From positions 45,613,467 through 45,677,466 of the forward strand of contig NC_087070.1 in assembly GCF_963678635.1 (NCBI RefSeq): a stretch of DNA of 64,000 nucleotides. Reading direction: 5' to 3'. The DNA is from Symsagittifera roscoffensis (Eukaryota; Xenacoelomorpha; Acoela; Convolutidae). A model generated the notes under the pieces. That model was given only the letters and a program-made list of their open reading frames with translations. It ran no database searches and was not told the DNA's origin. Numbering within the stretch: the first letter of the stretch is position 1; the number at the start of each line of letters is the position of its first letter. Position numbers and translations under genes: made by a program. Of the stretch, positions 16,787 to 28,700 are shown in pieces.

Positions 16787-19700
16787 TGGATGCTGCTGAG
16801 CGGATTAAAAAACTTGAAGATGAAATTTCTCGTCTCAAAGGGGATATTGTCAGAGTACCGATAGAAACCATGAGTGCTGAAGTTCGGGACAGCAATCCGT
16901 ATAGGTACAATTTTGGACGGCTTCTAGAACTTGCTTGGATTTCTTTGAAATTAGGATTTCGCAATTCATTGATTTCGTAATTCATCGACTTCGCCTAAAT
17001 TACTATAAATGTAACTATTTCAGCCGACTGATGGCGCTTCAGAAAATGGGAATAGTTGAAAACTACCAGGTAGTTACGTTTTTTTATCAAATTAAATAGC
17101 AATTTTTAACCCCATCTATTATATGTTTAAATGCAGTCTTCTTTATCTCGCCATGTTTGAGCTTTTTCAACATGATTTTTTGCATGTTAAACGAAAGGAT
17201 TTTTTCTTTTTAAGCCATACCGTATATTGCATGCTTAAGAAATTTTTCGAGTTTCCAGTTTGAGTTCAGCGTTTACTTCACCAAGTTTGAAATAAGCGAC
17301 CCTATAGTGGGATGCTGTGAGCTGTGGTTTTGCTTGGGGTTGCGAATTTGGACTCAAATATGAATACGCAAGTCTTTTTAGCTTACGAGAAATTATGATT
17401 TTTGTGATTTTTTTTTCAAAAATTTCAAAAAATATGAAAGTCCAAACCTTGTTGATGGGTGATCTCAAGAGTTGCAAATCTTGCCTCCAAAATTGACGCT
17501 CAAATATGACAAGTTTTTGAGTAATGATTTTTTATGATTTGAAAATAAAATTTAATGAACTGGACAAACTTTGAAATTTGCAAAGCGTTTGTGGGGTGTT
17601 CTCAGATGTTGCAGTTTTTGTCTCCAAGTTTGGTTGCTAAAATAATCTTAGTTTCTGAGATATGCCGTTTTTACGCAAGCAATGCTTGTGTGATAGTATG
17701 AACTCTCTTTTTTTCGAACCTAAGCTGCAAATATTAGTGTTCATTTTGAAAGTGTTCATTTTAGTCAATAACCAGCTATTAAGTACAGACAATGCTAAGG
17801 ATATTAATGCAGGCTATTGTATTACAAATAGCACTTTAGCTTCAAGTTATCATGGGTCTGTAGGGGAGAGGTTGGGAAGGAGACCACTACAAAATATGAG
17901 GGTTCAAGCCTGAGCAGGTTGGATTTTTTTAATAAACCTTTTCGTATACTAGTTAAAATGCGACCCCTCTATAAACCGAGGCATGTTAGTTGGTAAGTTT
18001 TTTTTTTTCAAATTGGCTGATACTGCTAATGCGTTATAATTGGCTTGCGTCACTTAGCAATTTTGTAGACTCACAATTGGCGTGCGTCACTTAAGAAATG
18101 TTGTAGACTCCAATTTTTACTCATTCAGTTTTTCCCAGTAGCGTTATCGCTCATGTTTTTGCTTGTATGCGAACTGCAACTTCGGCTCTGTGTAATATGA
18201 TTTTTATCATCTCAAGATGTCTATATCTGGACTCTAATTATGGCGGCTCAACGCCTTTAACTGTCCTAGATATGATGTTTTTACGAATTTTCGAAATGTT
18301 TTCGAAATTTAAGTTTCAAAAAAATCCTTTTTGTATCGCTTAAAGTTTTCGAAGTTGACGTTTTTTATGACATTTTTAAAATATTGATTAAATTAACAGA
18401 TAGTACTCATTAAACCTATGAAAAAAGTGTCTGATATTTTAAAAATAATTACCCTGGCTTAAATGATTGATGGCAGCAAATGATGTACATAAGGGCTAGT
18501 GAAATAAAGAACCTACTTAAAGAAGAATCTCATTAAAAATACGAAGATCTGAAACCCAATTTTTTTTGGAAATTTGACCATTTTAGCTTAAAAAGAAACT
18601 TTAAGTTGAAATTATCTTATCGTGTAATTGCTTACTCCATTTACATACTTTTTGGGGCTTTCAATTTAAGTTGCGCAACATTAAGTTGGTCTTTTGGGTC
18701 GCGATAGATTCGTTTCAGTAAGGGATCTACCGCATAGAGAAAAATGTGTCTTCTACCATAGTATTAATGGTTTTCTAATAATAATACTAATAGTTGAGAC
18801 TAATATTACATACTAATATTTGAGAAATACTAAATTGGTGTGTTTTGAATGAAAAAAAAATGATTGTTTGTGGTAAAAACATTTCAGGTTGTTTGTGGCG
18901 TAAAAATTGGAAGTGTTAAAATTTAATCGCTCAGCGTTTTTTGGGAGCAATTTTTAAGTTTTCGACTCAATGCGCGTCTATTCACGTGTTGTTGACTCCT
19001 TGGCGGCTCAGTGAGTAATAGAAGCTTTGTTACTTCTCAGTTTTACAGTTTTTTTGTAACATTCAGTCGGATTTTACTAAAAACAACAAGGATAGCCGGT
19101 TGCTCTTAAAGTACTACAGAAAGTTCAGACCACAAAAGTTCAAAAAATAAAAGCGGATAATTGTTTTTTTTTTTCGGAAAATGTATTTTTTGTTCGCCTG
19201 GCTATTGGTGGTTGTGCACAAAATTCTAGCAAATAGGTGCGTTCCATGATAAGACTACAAAATGCATATTTGAAAAAAATATATGAAGCAAATTTACAAA
19301 AAAAGTCAATAAATTTAGCAATAGTAAAACTAAGTTCAGTTTTACAGACCTGCTCGCTTGTTTTTCTGCTCGAAAAAAGACCAAAATTTAAAAATTTCAA
19401 CTTGTTTTTCTATACAATTTTTTTTGTAAATTTTTAATCACGACTACAAGGGCTTTAAAATAGTATATCACTCGACTGCGTCCAACGATTTTTTGTGGAA
19501 TATGAAGTTGCGTGGAAAAAAATTGAAAAGAAAGCACACCCAAATACTTTGTTTAAGAAATAATATTCTTCAACAGTGTGGTCGAGACATTCTGCTACAT
19601 GCACAGCATCCGGCTATCATCATTATTTTAATTATTTCTCGGGTGCTTAGTATCCGAGTGGAGATGCGAGGACGTGAGATTCCTGAATAGCAAGTCGGAC

Positions 19701-22700
19701 ATGCAATTTCCTTAAATAAAACAATTTGTTTTTGTTTTGATGGCACTTTTGCTGCATAGCGATAACAATTGAAAATGAACTGTAGCTACTTCGTTCGTAG
19801 CTAAAGTTAGCAAATTTTCAAGCGGTCGCGGCTCAGATGCGAGGATGTGAGATTCCTAATCTTCGTGTTGGACATTCGATTGTTGCACATCATAAAAATT
19901 TTCAAGACTGTTTTTTACCCTTTCTTTCATTGATAAACAAAGGTATTGCAATCAGGTGCTTGATTTTTTTTTCATGTTAACAACTTTGCTCACAGGGCTC
20001 ATCTCGTGGCTCCTAGACTTCTTCGTCTCCTGATCTTGTTTGTCTAAAATAATCCGAAAGGCATGTTTTCAGCATGTTAGCATATTAAGTATCCGTCCTT
20101 TTCGAATTTTGCTCTGTTTGTAGATTGTTAGTTTAACAACTCAATTTGTTAAAATTTCATTTTATTTCTCCTTTTTCCGTTAAAACGGTTTCGACACATT
20201 TTATGCCTGCTTAGTAGCCTCATGTTACGCCGCTTGATGAGCGAAACTAGTTTTTTTTGTGCTTCTGTGCTTGTTTTCAGGGGGAGGTGGAGTTGAATTT
20301 TTTATCAGTTCCAAATCTGTTAATTTTTTTTCGACTTGTAGGGTTTTGCTCAGGTATTTTCGGCTTTGTTTCTGCTTGAGATAAGAATTTGGCCGTGTAT
20401 GATCGATAAAGCCTTGTTCAGATTTTTGATTGCTCAAAGTTCGAGTGCCCAGTTGGAAATCTTCAAAAAAAAGCTTAAATAAATTTAAACAAAAACTTAA
20501 GCAAAACCCAAAAAAAAATAAAAATCGAAAGGTTTTTTGTTCGTTTTGCTAGTTAAGTCAGCAACGGTATCATTGCACGAATTTCTCTTTGATAGTTCTT
20601 GAGCGTATTGCTTATTTAATCGTAAACTTGTATCGTAAGTGGTGTGAAGCTCAGCTTCGACTCTGTTTACCCTTGCGATAAGAATGGGTGTAGCAACTGG
20701 TTACTAGACTTTTGTCCCTTAAATAACTTAGTTCACAGGTTGGCTCAAACTGGTAGTCATCTCCAATTCCGTTTTTCATTAACTAACAGACAATTTTGAG
20801 CAGGTCGATATTTTAAATACCTGTTCTGATCGAAATTTGTTAATTGATTGTAATTTGACCAACTCTGATGTCAATATACGTTTTTTTTTCGTTTTGTTTT
20901 TTAAATATGTTTTCTCGTTTCAGCTTAAAAGTTTTGGACTCCTTTCATATCGGAGCTCAAGTTTAACGGCCAAAAATTTTCTTCAAAATAGTCAATCATT
21001 TAAAATGCGAAGATTTTTTCGGAAATATAAAACTCAAATCAGCCAAATTATTTGAGAGCGCAATAATGCCATTAAATTTTTAACAGACAAATTATTTGGG
21101 AACGCAATTATGCCATTAAAATTTTATTTCATGATTATTAACCTGTGGGGTAAAAAAGTTTGTTTGACACTGAATTTTTATTCGCTGTTCTTATTTTTCA
21201 ATCTGTTTTTGCTTAGCGAATTCTTGCTTTTCTTTTGTGTAATCTGTGGGGTACGCTCCTAGTGGGTTTGAAGAAAACCATTTGCGTATCCTCACTTAAC
21301 AATCTTGGGTAAACTGTTGATTCATTTATTATGTGATAAAAAATATACTTTTTGTTTAATGTAATAGTGTATCTGATTGTTAAGTGAAATTAATTCTTCT
21401 TCTTCTTCTTTAGCGAATCAGAGATTTCACAGTAGCAATTGTCGGAGTTGGTGGTGTGGGGAGCGTCGCCAGTGAAATGTTGACCCGATGTGGAATCGGA
21501 AAAGTAAGCATTTCTCGTAGTTTTATACCATAAAGATTTCAGAAACAGTGAATACATGCAGTATTTCTTTCATATGAAGTTTCCATCTCATAGGCGTATC
21601 AGCAATTTAGTTTGAATGAAACAGGAGAGTCTAGCACTTGGAACAATATTTTTTAACTGAGTTCATTTTTTGGTGTTCAGTTGATCCTGTTTGATTACGA
21701 TAAAGTGGAGCTGGCGAATATGAACAGACTCTTTTTCCAACCCCATCAATCGGGCCAATCAAAAGTGGACGCAGCAGTACAAACCCTCAAGTGAGTACAA
21801 GTATCCTTTGTTTTGCATTTCTTTATATATTAAAAGGTAAGATCCTTTGCAGTCATATCTTCGTGTTCCGCTTTGAAATCCGTTTCCTTTTCAGCCTTAG
21901 AAAAAAACTTGTAAGGGCACCCCTTTTTGAAAAAGATCTCCCTCCCACCGATTGCCCTCCCCCTAATTTGACCCATTTAGCATCCAAAGGGTTGCCCTGT
22001 GATACTATTTTTCGACATCAATTTCTGGCCAGTAGATAAGTTTTTTTAGGGGAAGGGGGCACGTATTTGACATATGTGTTAGCTTTGACGGTGTAAGCAA
22101 AAAATGTTGACAAGATAGTATCTAATTTCGAAATATCTAATACGAATGCAATCTGAATTTTAGTTGCATTCTAGGAAAATCAACCCTGATGTGCAATTCG
22201 AGCAGTATAACTTTGACATCACAACGACAGACAACTTTCCCCTATTTCTTAACGCAGTCAGGTTAGAAGAAAATGTTTTAATTTGGAATTTTTTTATTAG
22301 ACAGGTCTTTTCTATACGGCCCAAGATAAAGCGACAATTCGTAACAAGGAATTGGCAAGTAGCAAACGCTTGCTCCGCTGTGCTCATATCCGACTCAAAA
22401 GGAATACTGCGCGTAAATTAGTGCTCCCAGTTTAATCTACTGTTACGAATGAAGTCATGGTACGAATATTCGCCTGTTACGAATTTTTGCCTCATAACGG
22501 CCCAAAGCTGCTCTTTCTTTTGTCAATAATTGGATAAAAACGTTCAAATTGGATTGGTTGAAATTAATTTAGCTAGAGAAAATCCGAATTTTCATTAAAG
22601 CTTAAGCCTAATTGTCGCAATTTGATAATTTTGGGCCGAGAAACTAGACAAACTGTTAAACTATTTAACTTGAGTCCTGCCTTCAAAAGCTGCTTGTTTT

Positions 22701-25700
22701 TATTTTAGCTCAGGAAGTTTAAGTGGATCTGCTGTCGATTTAGTTCTAAGTTGCGTAGACAATTTTGAAGCCCGTATGACAGTCAACATGGTAAGGAAAT
22801 TGAGGCTAATCATAGCCAAGATTTAGTTTGTTTATAGAGAGAATTGGTTCATAGAACCAAAACAAATTCATCAAAGGTGTAGAAAAGGCGATAATACAGC
22901 GGAACGATTTTAATTTGATATCAATAGGCAGGAAAAGGATGGAAGGGTATTCTCAGCAGGGGCGGATTTAGGGGGTGAGTGGACCCCCCCCCCCCACCCA
23001 GGGATTTGACCCCCTGCCGACCCAAAGGGTCCCCCTTTGTACTATTTTGAGATATCCATATTTGGTGACGAACCGTAAAATTTTTCTCAAGGCGCCTTTG
23101 GCGCCAATATATACTAATTTTGAGGGGGGAGCGCGCGCCAAAAAACAACGCGTTTTTTTGGTCAAAATTTTGCAAAAAGTGCCTAAAAACGCTTTTTTTG
23201 GCCTGTTTTTCAATCTTTTGCCTTATTCTCAGATATTGTTTTTCCATCAATACAGGCTAATATTTAGACATGAACAATTTGTTGTGGTGAACAACAAAAA
23301 AGATTTGATTGATTTTATACTGAACGGCGTTATACAGCGATTGTATTGAAGCACTTTTTATTTGTAATTAAAAGAATTTTTAACAAACTTTAGAGCGATT
23401 AATTGATTGAATTTTGCCAATTCGGTTGTCTCATATTTTAGAAGTGTGACAGGTCAGGTTTATTCAGTGTTGTTTAGGCGTGCAATGAGCTGGGCCAGAA
23501 CTGGTTTGAATCTGGAGTGAGTGAACAAGCGGTATCTGGACACATCCAGTTTATACAACCGGGAACATCGGCTTGCTTCGCAGTTAGTAGTTCTCCAACG
23601 TCGAATATCCCCTGGGTTGTTAATACTTTGTATTACTAATAAGCGTTTTAAAACTGTTTTTTTTTAATGGTAAAGACATCCGGTTTGAAAAGTCGAGGAA
23701 CGAAGTCAGGGATAGTCTTTAAAATTTGTTCACGCTCAAATCGGCAAAATCCACTATAGAAAAGCGAAAGTGTAAATGTCACAAAAATGTGATCGACTTC
23801 TATTTTTGGTGGTAGATTTTAATTTTTAGATTTCCCAGCGCAATGAAAAATTTATCTTTGATCTAGTTTTTTCACATGTAGTGTATCTGACAGTTTCATG
23901 AAGTCGAAGAGGTATTTTAAGTTGATTTTAAAAAGACCTGTTTTCTCTCTTCAATAGCTTCTTGCGCGGTTTTTCTTAAAAAGTTGGAAAATTTTGTATT
24001 TTTTTTTTCAAAGTACTTCGATAGATAATTTTATAAGCGGAGCGTAGTGTCATTTCAGAGCATACACTTTTTTTTCCAAGCTAAGTCGCAAATAGAGAGG
24101 TGGTCATTTTTATTTTTTTTTATCTGATTATCTCTGGATCCATAGCATTATATTTTCGTAGCTGGTTTTTACGTGGATAGTTCCCTTTTTGATAAAAAAA
24201 ACAAGTATTATGAAATTAAATCAGAATTGGTTTTTATTTTTGTTTGACGCTTTTGAAGCTTTTTGCATTTTTCGTAAAAATTTGATTTTTTTCAAGAAAA
24301 ACTTTATCGATTTTGGCAAAAATAGAATTAATGGATCGGCCATCTACTGCCTATATTTTTCGCACAGATCTTGTGAATTTTTCCTGCACAACTGTTGTCG
24401 CCCTAATTTTTTTGATGCAAAAAATGCTGCCTTTTAATTGTACAATTTTTGCAATTTGGCTTTTTCGAAAATTGTCTCAAAAAATATTCGCCACATCCGA
24501 GATGAATGGTTTAATCGGAGAAATAGGGATCATAAGCAACTACGGTCTAATTTTATGTAGAACATTTTTTGGACTTTGAAAAATAGATTTTTTAATGGTG
24601 GACTGTTTTCGGAGGCTTTTGTTGAAAAATTCTCTGCCAAATCTGAGATAAGGGATTTAATCGATAGTACAGGTGCTAGGAATTTTCTCTGTATACTGGC
24701 CACTTTGTAGTTTTTGTAGAAAAGCATTGTTGAATTTAGAAAAAATAATAATTTTTCGTTGAATTTAGAAAAAGAAAAGTTGATCGTTTTTTTCTTAGAA
24801 ATTCTTTAACATTTATTACACCGAAGACTTTAGTCAAGGTGTTATGGTATCGTGTAACGGGTTTTTTTTTAATGTTGTCTGTTGTCAAGTGTCGACAAAT
24901 AACGTCCACAGTTATCAATTATCATGTGGGCTGGACTATATCGCGCTATGTCACGTGATTGCGTATGTTTGTTTCTTTATTTGTTCATCTTTATTTATTT
25001 AACTATCTGTTCTTCTATTTATTTAATTATGTTTAGTTTGCTTATATTTATTTATAATTTATGTATGTACATATTTATTTTTGTTTATTTTTATCACGTG
25101 TTTTGTTTATTTATTTAATTATTCTTTCTTTCATTTAGTTTTGCTTTTATTATTTCTGCGTGTGTATTTATTTAATTTATTTATTTTCATTTATTTATAT
25201 TATGGGTCTGTTTGTTTGGTTATTTGTTCATATATATTTTTTCATGTCTATTTAATTATTTGTACATTTCACTTTTGCTTTTATTTATTTATTTATTTAT
25301 TTATGTATTTATTTATGTATTTATTTATTTATTTATGTATTCATTTATTTTTTTATTGCTTATTTATTTATCAGGTGTGTTTTGTTTATTTGTTGATATT
25401 TATTTCTATATTTATTTAATTATTCTTTCTTTCATTTAGTTTTGCTTTTATTATTTATGTATGTGTATTTATTTCATTTATTTATTTTCATTTATTCATA
25501 TTATGGGTCTGTTTGTTTGGTTATTTGTTCATATATATTTTTTCATGTCTATTTAATTATTTGTACATTTTGCTTTTATTTATTTATATATTTATTTATT
25601 TATGTATTCATTTATGTATTTATTTATTTATTTATGTATTGATTTATTTTTTTATTGCTTATTTTTTTATCAGGTGTGTTTTGTTTATTTGTTGATATTT

Positions 25701-28700
25701 ATTTCTATATTTATTTAATTATTCTTTCTTTCATTTAGTTTTGCTTTTATTATTTATGTATGTGTATTTATTTAATTCATTTACTTTCATTTATTTATAT
25801 TATGGGTCTGTTTGTTTGGTTATTTGTTCATGAGATATATATTTTTTCATGTTAATTTAATTATTTGTACATTTCAGTTTTGCGTTTATTTATTTATTTA
25901 TTTATTTATGTATGTATTTATTTATTTATGTTATTTGTACATTTCAGTTTTGCGTTTATTTATTTATTTATTTATTTATGTATGTATTTATTTGATTTAT
26001 TTTTTTATTGTTTATTTATTTAGTTTTGCTTTTATTTATTATTCATGTATAAAATAATAAATTTGGTATGTTAGAACTGTTATTCTTCAATTATTAGTTG
26101 TTCAAGTTGTTTGGTTTTGGCTTCAGTTTCTATGCCTTCGGTGTATTGCGCGTAGCGCCTATGTTCGAAAACTGCAATGCCAAAGATTAGGTTCAATTGA
26201 AAGAACGTGCCACAGGAAATTTCTTTGCACAGCATTTTTGCACTTGTTCGTTCAGAAATTTTTTGAGTTTATCAAAAACTTTGGTACAAAAACTGAGATA
26301 AAATGTTCAATCGAAATAACAAGCTGTAATTGTATCTCCTGCATAGGCGAGTTTTTCCAGTTTTGGCAAGAAATCCAATGTGGACTTGAGAATTATTTGA
26401 AATTTTTACCCATTTTTGGGTTTTGGTTTATTCCCCAAAAACGACCGTGCCGATTTTGAAAAAAAAAATTAAACGTAGATGTAATCTTTCCTGAAAAAGC
26501 GTGTTCTCCGTTCTTTTACTGATTATGGAAGAGCTAGTTATGGAATTAGTAAAATCAATTTTGACATTTTGAAAGTTACGAAAAACCTGTCGCAGCAGTA
26601 CAATTTAAAAAATATATTATTAAACAGATTAAGCTGGGATCGTAGTGTTTAACGGTTGTTAAGCGGCCATGGCGCAGATGCTAGCACGTGTGAATTCCAA
26701 TCTCCAGGTCGTTTTTCGATTGCGGCACATTGACAAAATTTTAATTAGTTTTATCTTTTTCCCCTTCTTTCATTCAGGTTTTGACCTCTTTAGAGTTTCT
26801 TTTTGCCCTTTGCGAAGTGTTCAAATCTTTGATTTGTGTTGATTTCTGCCTGTTGTTTTAGTGTGCTCCTCCTCTTTTGGTGGCGGATGATTCCCTGGAC
26901 GAGAAGTCCTTGAAGAAGCCAGGAGTGTGTGCTGCTTCTCTCCCTACCACCATGGCAGTAGTTGCTGGATTCCTCATCCAGAACACACTCAAGTAAGTAC
27001 AGCTTGTAGTCTAAAGGTTCTAGAAGATTTTATCGAATTTGTTTTTGCTCGGCGCACAGTAACGTGTTTGAAAGTTGATTCGCTATGTGATTTTTTTTTC
27101 AATTTTAATTCAGCAACAGGATTAGTCAATTTTAATAAATGTGAATGTCAGGTTTATTTACGATTTATAGTTTTTCCAAAAACTGCAAGTATTGTAGGTA
27201 TAATCGAATGAAAGTCAATTTTGGGTGAGCAAATCTGGACGGTATTTAATGCTATCCATCTTTTTCTGTTTAGATATCTTTTGGGTTTCGGGCAAGTGTC
27301 CGATTACTTGGGCTACAATGCACTTAGTGACTTCTTCCCCACAATGTCGCTTAAGCCGAACGAGCAGTGTGACGACTGCCACTGCAGAAAGAGACAGCAG
27401 GAGGCGGCTGAGAGGAGAAGGGCGAATGAGAGTAGTGGAGTGGAAGAGAAGAAAGAAAAGAAGGAGGAGAAAGTAGTGCATGATAGCAACGATTGGGGTT
27501 GGTTAATTTGAAATCGAATGAGGTATGAAATTTTTAATCTACATCTTTTGAAAGTGTAAATGTGTCTGTTTAATCGATATCTTTTGAAAATTTAATTGTG
27601 TCTGTTACCTATCTAGTACTGTAATGGTTGTGTTAAAGAGCGAAGGCTTTTGTTATAATGAGAGCTCACGTTTTTATCATCCTATGTCGCGCATGTTTGA
27701 AGAAAATTTTTCTGCTCAATTTTTTGTATATAGAAGCGTAAATGAACGTAGAGATGACACATATGTAGGTCGTGATGTTTTTTTTCAGGAATTAATTTGA
27801 TCTCGCTCAATTTGACCTTTTGCGGTTTTACTTTTGTATTCTTTTGAATTCAATTCAAATTCAAAGAAAGATAAATTACGTTCTCTAGTTAGCCAAGTGC
27901 TGCAAAAAAATTGTGAACGACTTCTAATTTTGAAAGTGGATTTTAATTTAATGATTTCTAGTTTTCTCTAGAACTTCATAAAAAAAGATCACACAATATT
28001 CTTGAAACTTCAATGTGATATATATACTTTTTCAAATTTCGAAAGAGTCATAGAGTCAACAAGAGTGCTCGTATATCAGGACAAAGCCCTGAAGGTTGCA
28101 ACTGCCCCTTGATCATTATCGAATAGTTTTTTGGGAGAAGAAAATATTGAAAAACTAAAAATTTTGGACAATATCAACGATCAAGACAAGTGTGAAAATT
28201 TGAATCGTACGAAATTGATACGACGGACTAGCTAGCCTCAATTTGGAATGATTGTGTTGAGCGGGATAATTCGCTACCCTTAAATAATTCGCGTTACGCT
28301 TTAATAATTGAGGATAAAATGAGAGCATGGCCAAATTGGAATTTTTGAAACTCCAGAACTATACAAAAAATGATTGGAGGTGAAAGATATTTGTAAATTT
28401 GATTTCAAGGAGTCAATATTTTAATTGGGCATAAAATTGTTGGTTAAAAACTATTATTTTGATCGCCAAAAATTGACTGAAAAAAATCCACACCAAGCAT
28501 AAATATTTCGTTTTTGTGTTTGATTTGATTTCATTTACACTTTTCCTAGGCTTCATTGGCTATGTTTTAATATTAGAGGGCGTGTTAACTACAAAAGGGA
28601 GCAAGGCGAATGGGTTAGTTGAAACTGCAAATTACACAATCTGGATATTTAAATTTAGTCATTTTTTTTCTTAGGTTTGAAAGCATTTTTCGTAGTTACT

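Larger units (their letters stand above)
17070..21413 (+). other. UBA5 intron 2 (4.3 kb): repeats plus AT-rich filler
   Basis: Contents: copies of a 140-170 bp repeat (17,240-18,310) and a tail (18,380-18,650) both related to the array at 57-64 kb; a tRNA-like SINE fragment at 17,845-17,915 with a B-box-like GGGTTCAAGCC; a 40-bp direct duplication near 18,035-18,120; a family-B Helentron-like copy at 19,087-19,589; SINE-like copies at about 19,620-19,700 and 19,805-20,000. From about 20,000 to 21,413 I see only AT-rich DNA. No coding exon is missing, since exon phases match. Confidence 0.7.
23583..26861 (+). other. UBA5 intron 7 (3.3 kb)
   Basis: Contents: a diverged relative of the MITE family C at about 23,680-24,060; plain AT-rich DNA to 24,950; the TTTA-rich tandem repeat (24,956-26,050); and a SINE-like copy at about 26,650-26,845 that ends directly before the exon 8 acceptor. 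The many hydrophobic ORFs here are by-products of the TTTA repeat. Confidence 0.6.

Noticed and set aside
25081-26057. Several hydrophobic ORFs with repeated YLF/IYL residues that look like membrane proteins
   Set aside because: They are translations of the TTTA-type repeat; every frame of such DNA is rich in Phe, Leu, Ile and Tyr.
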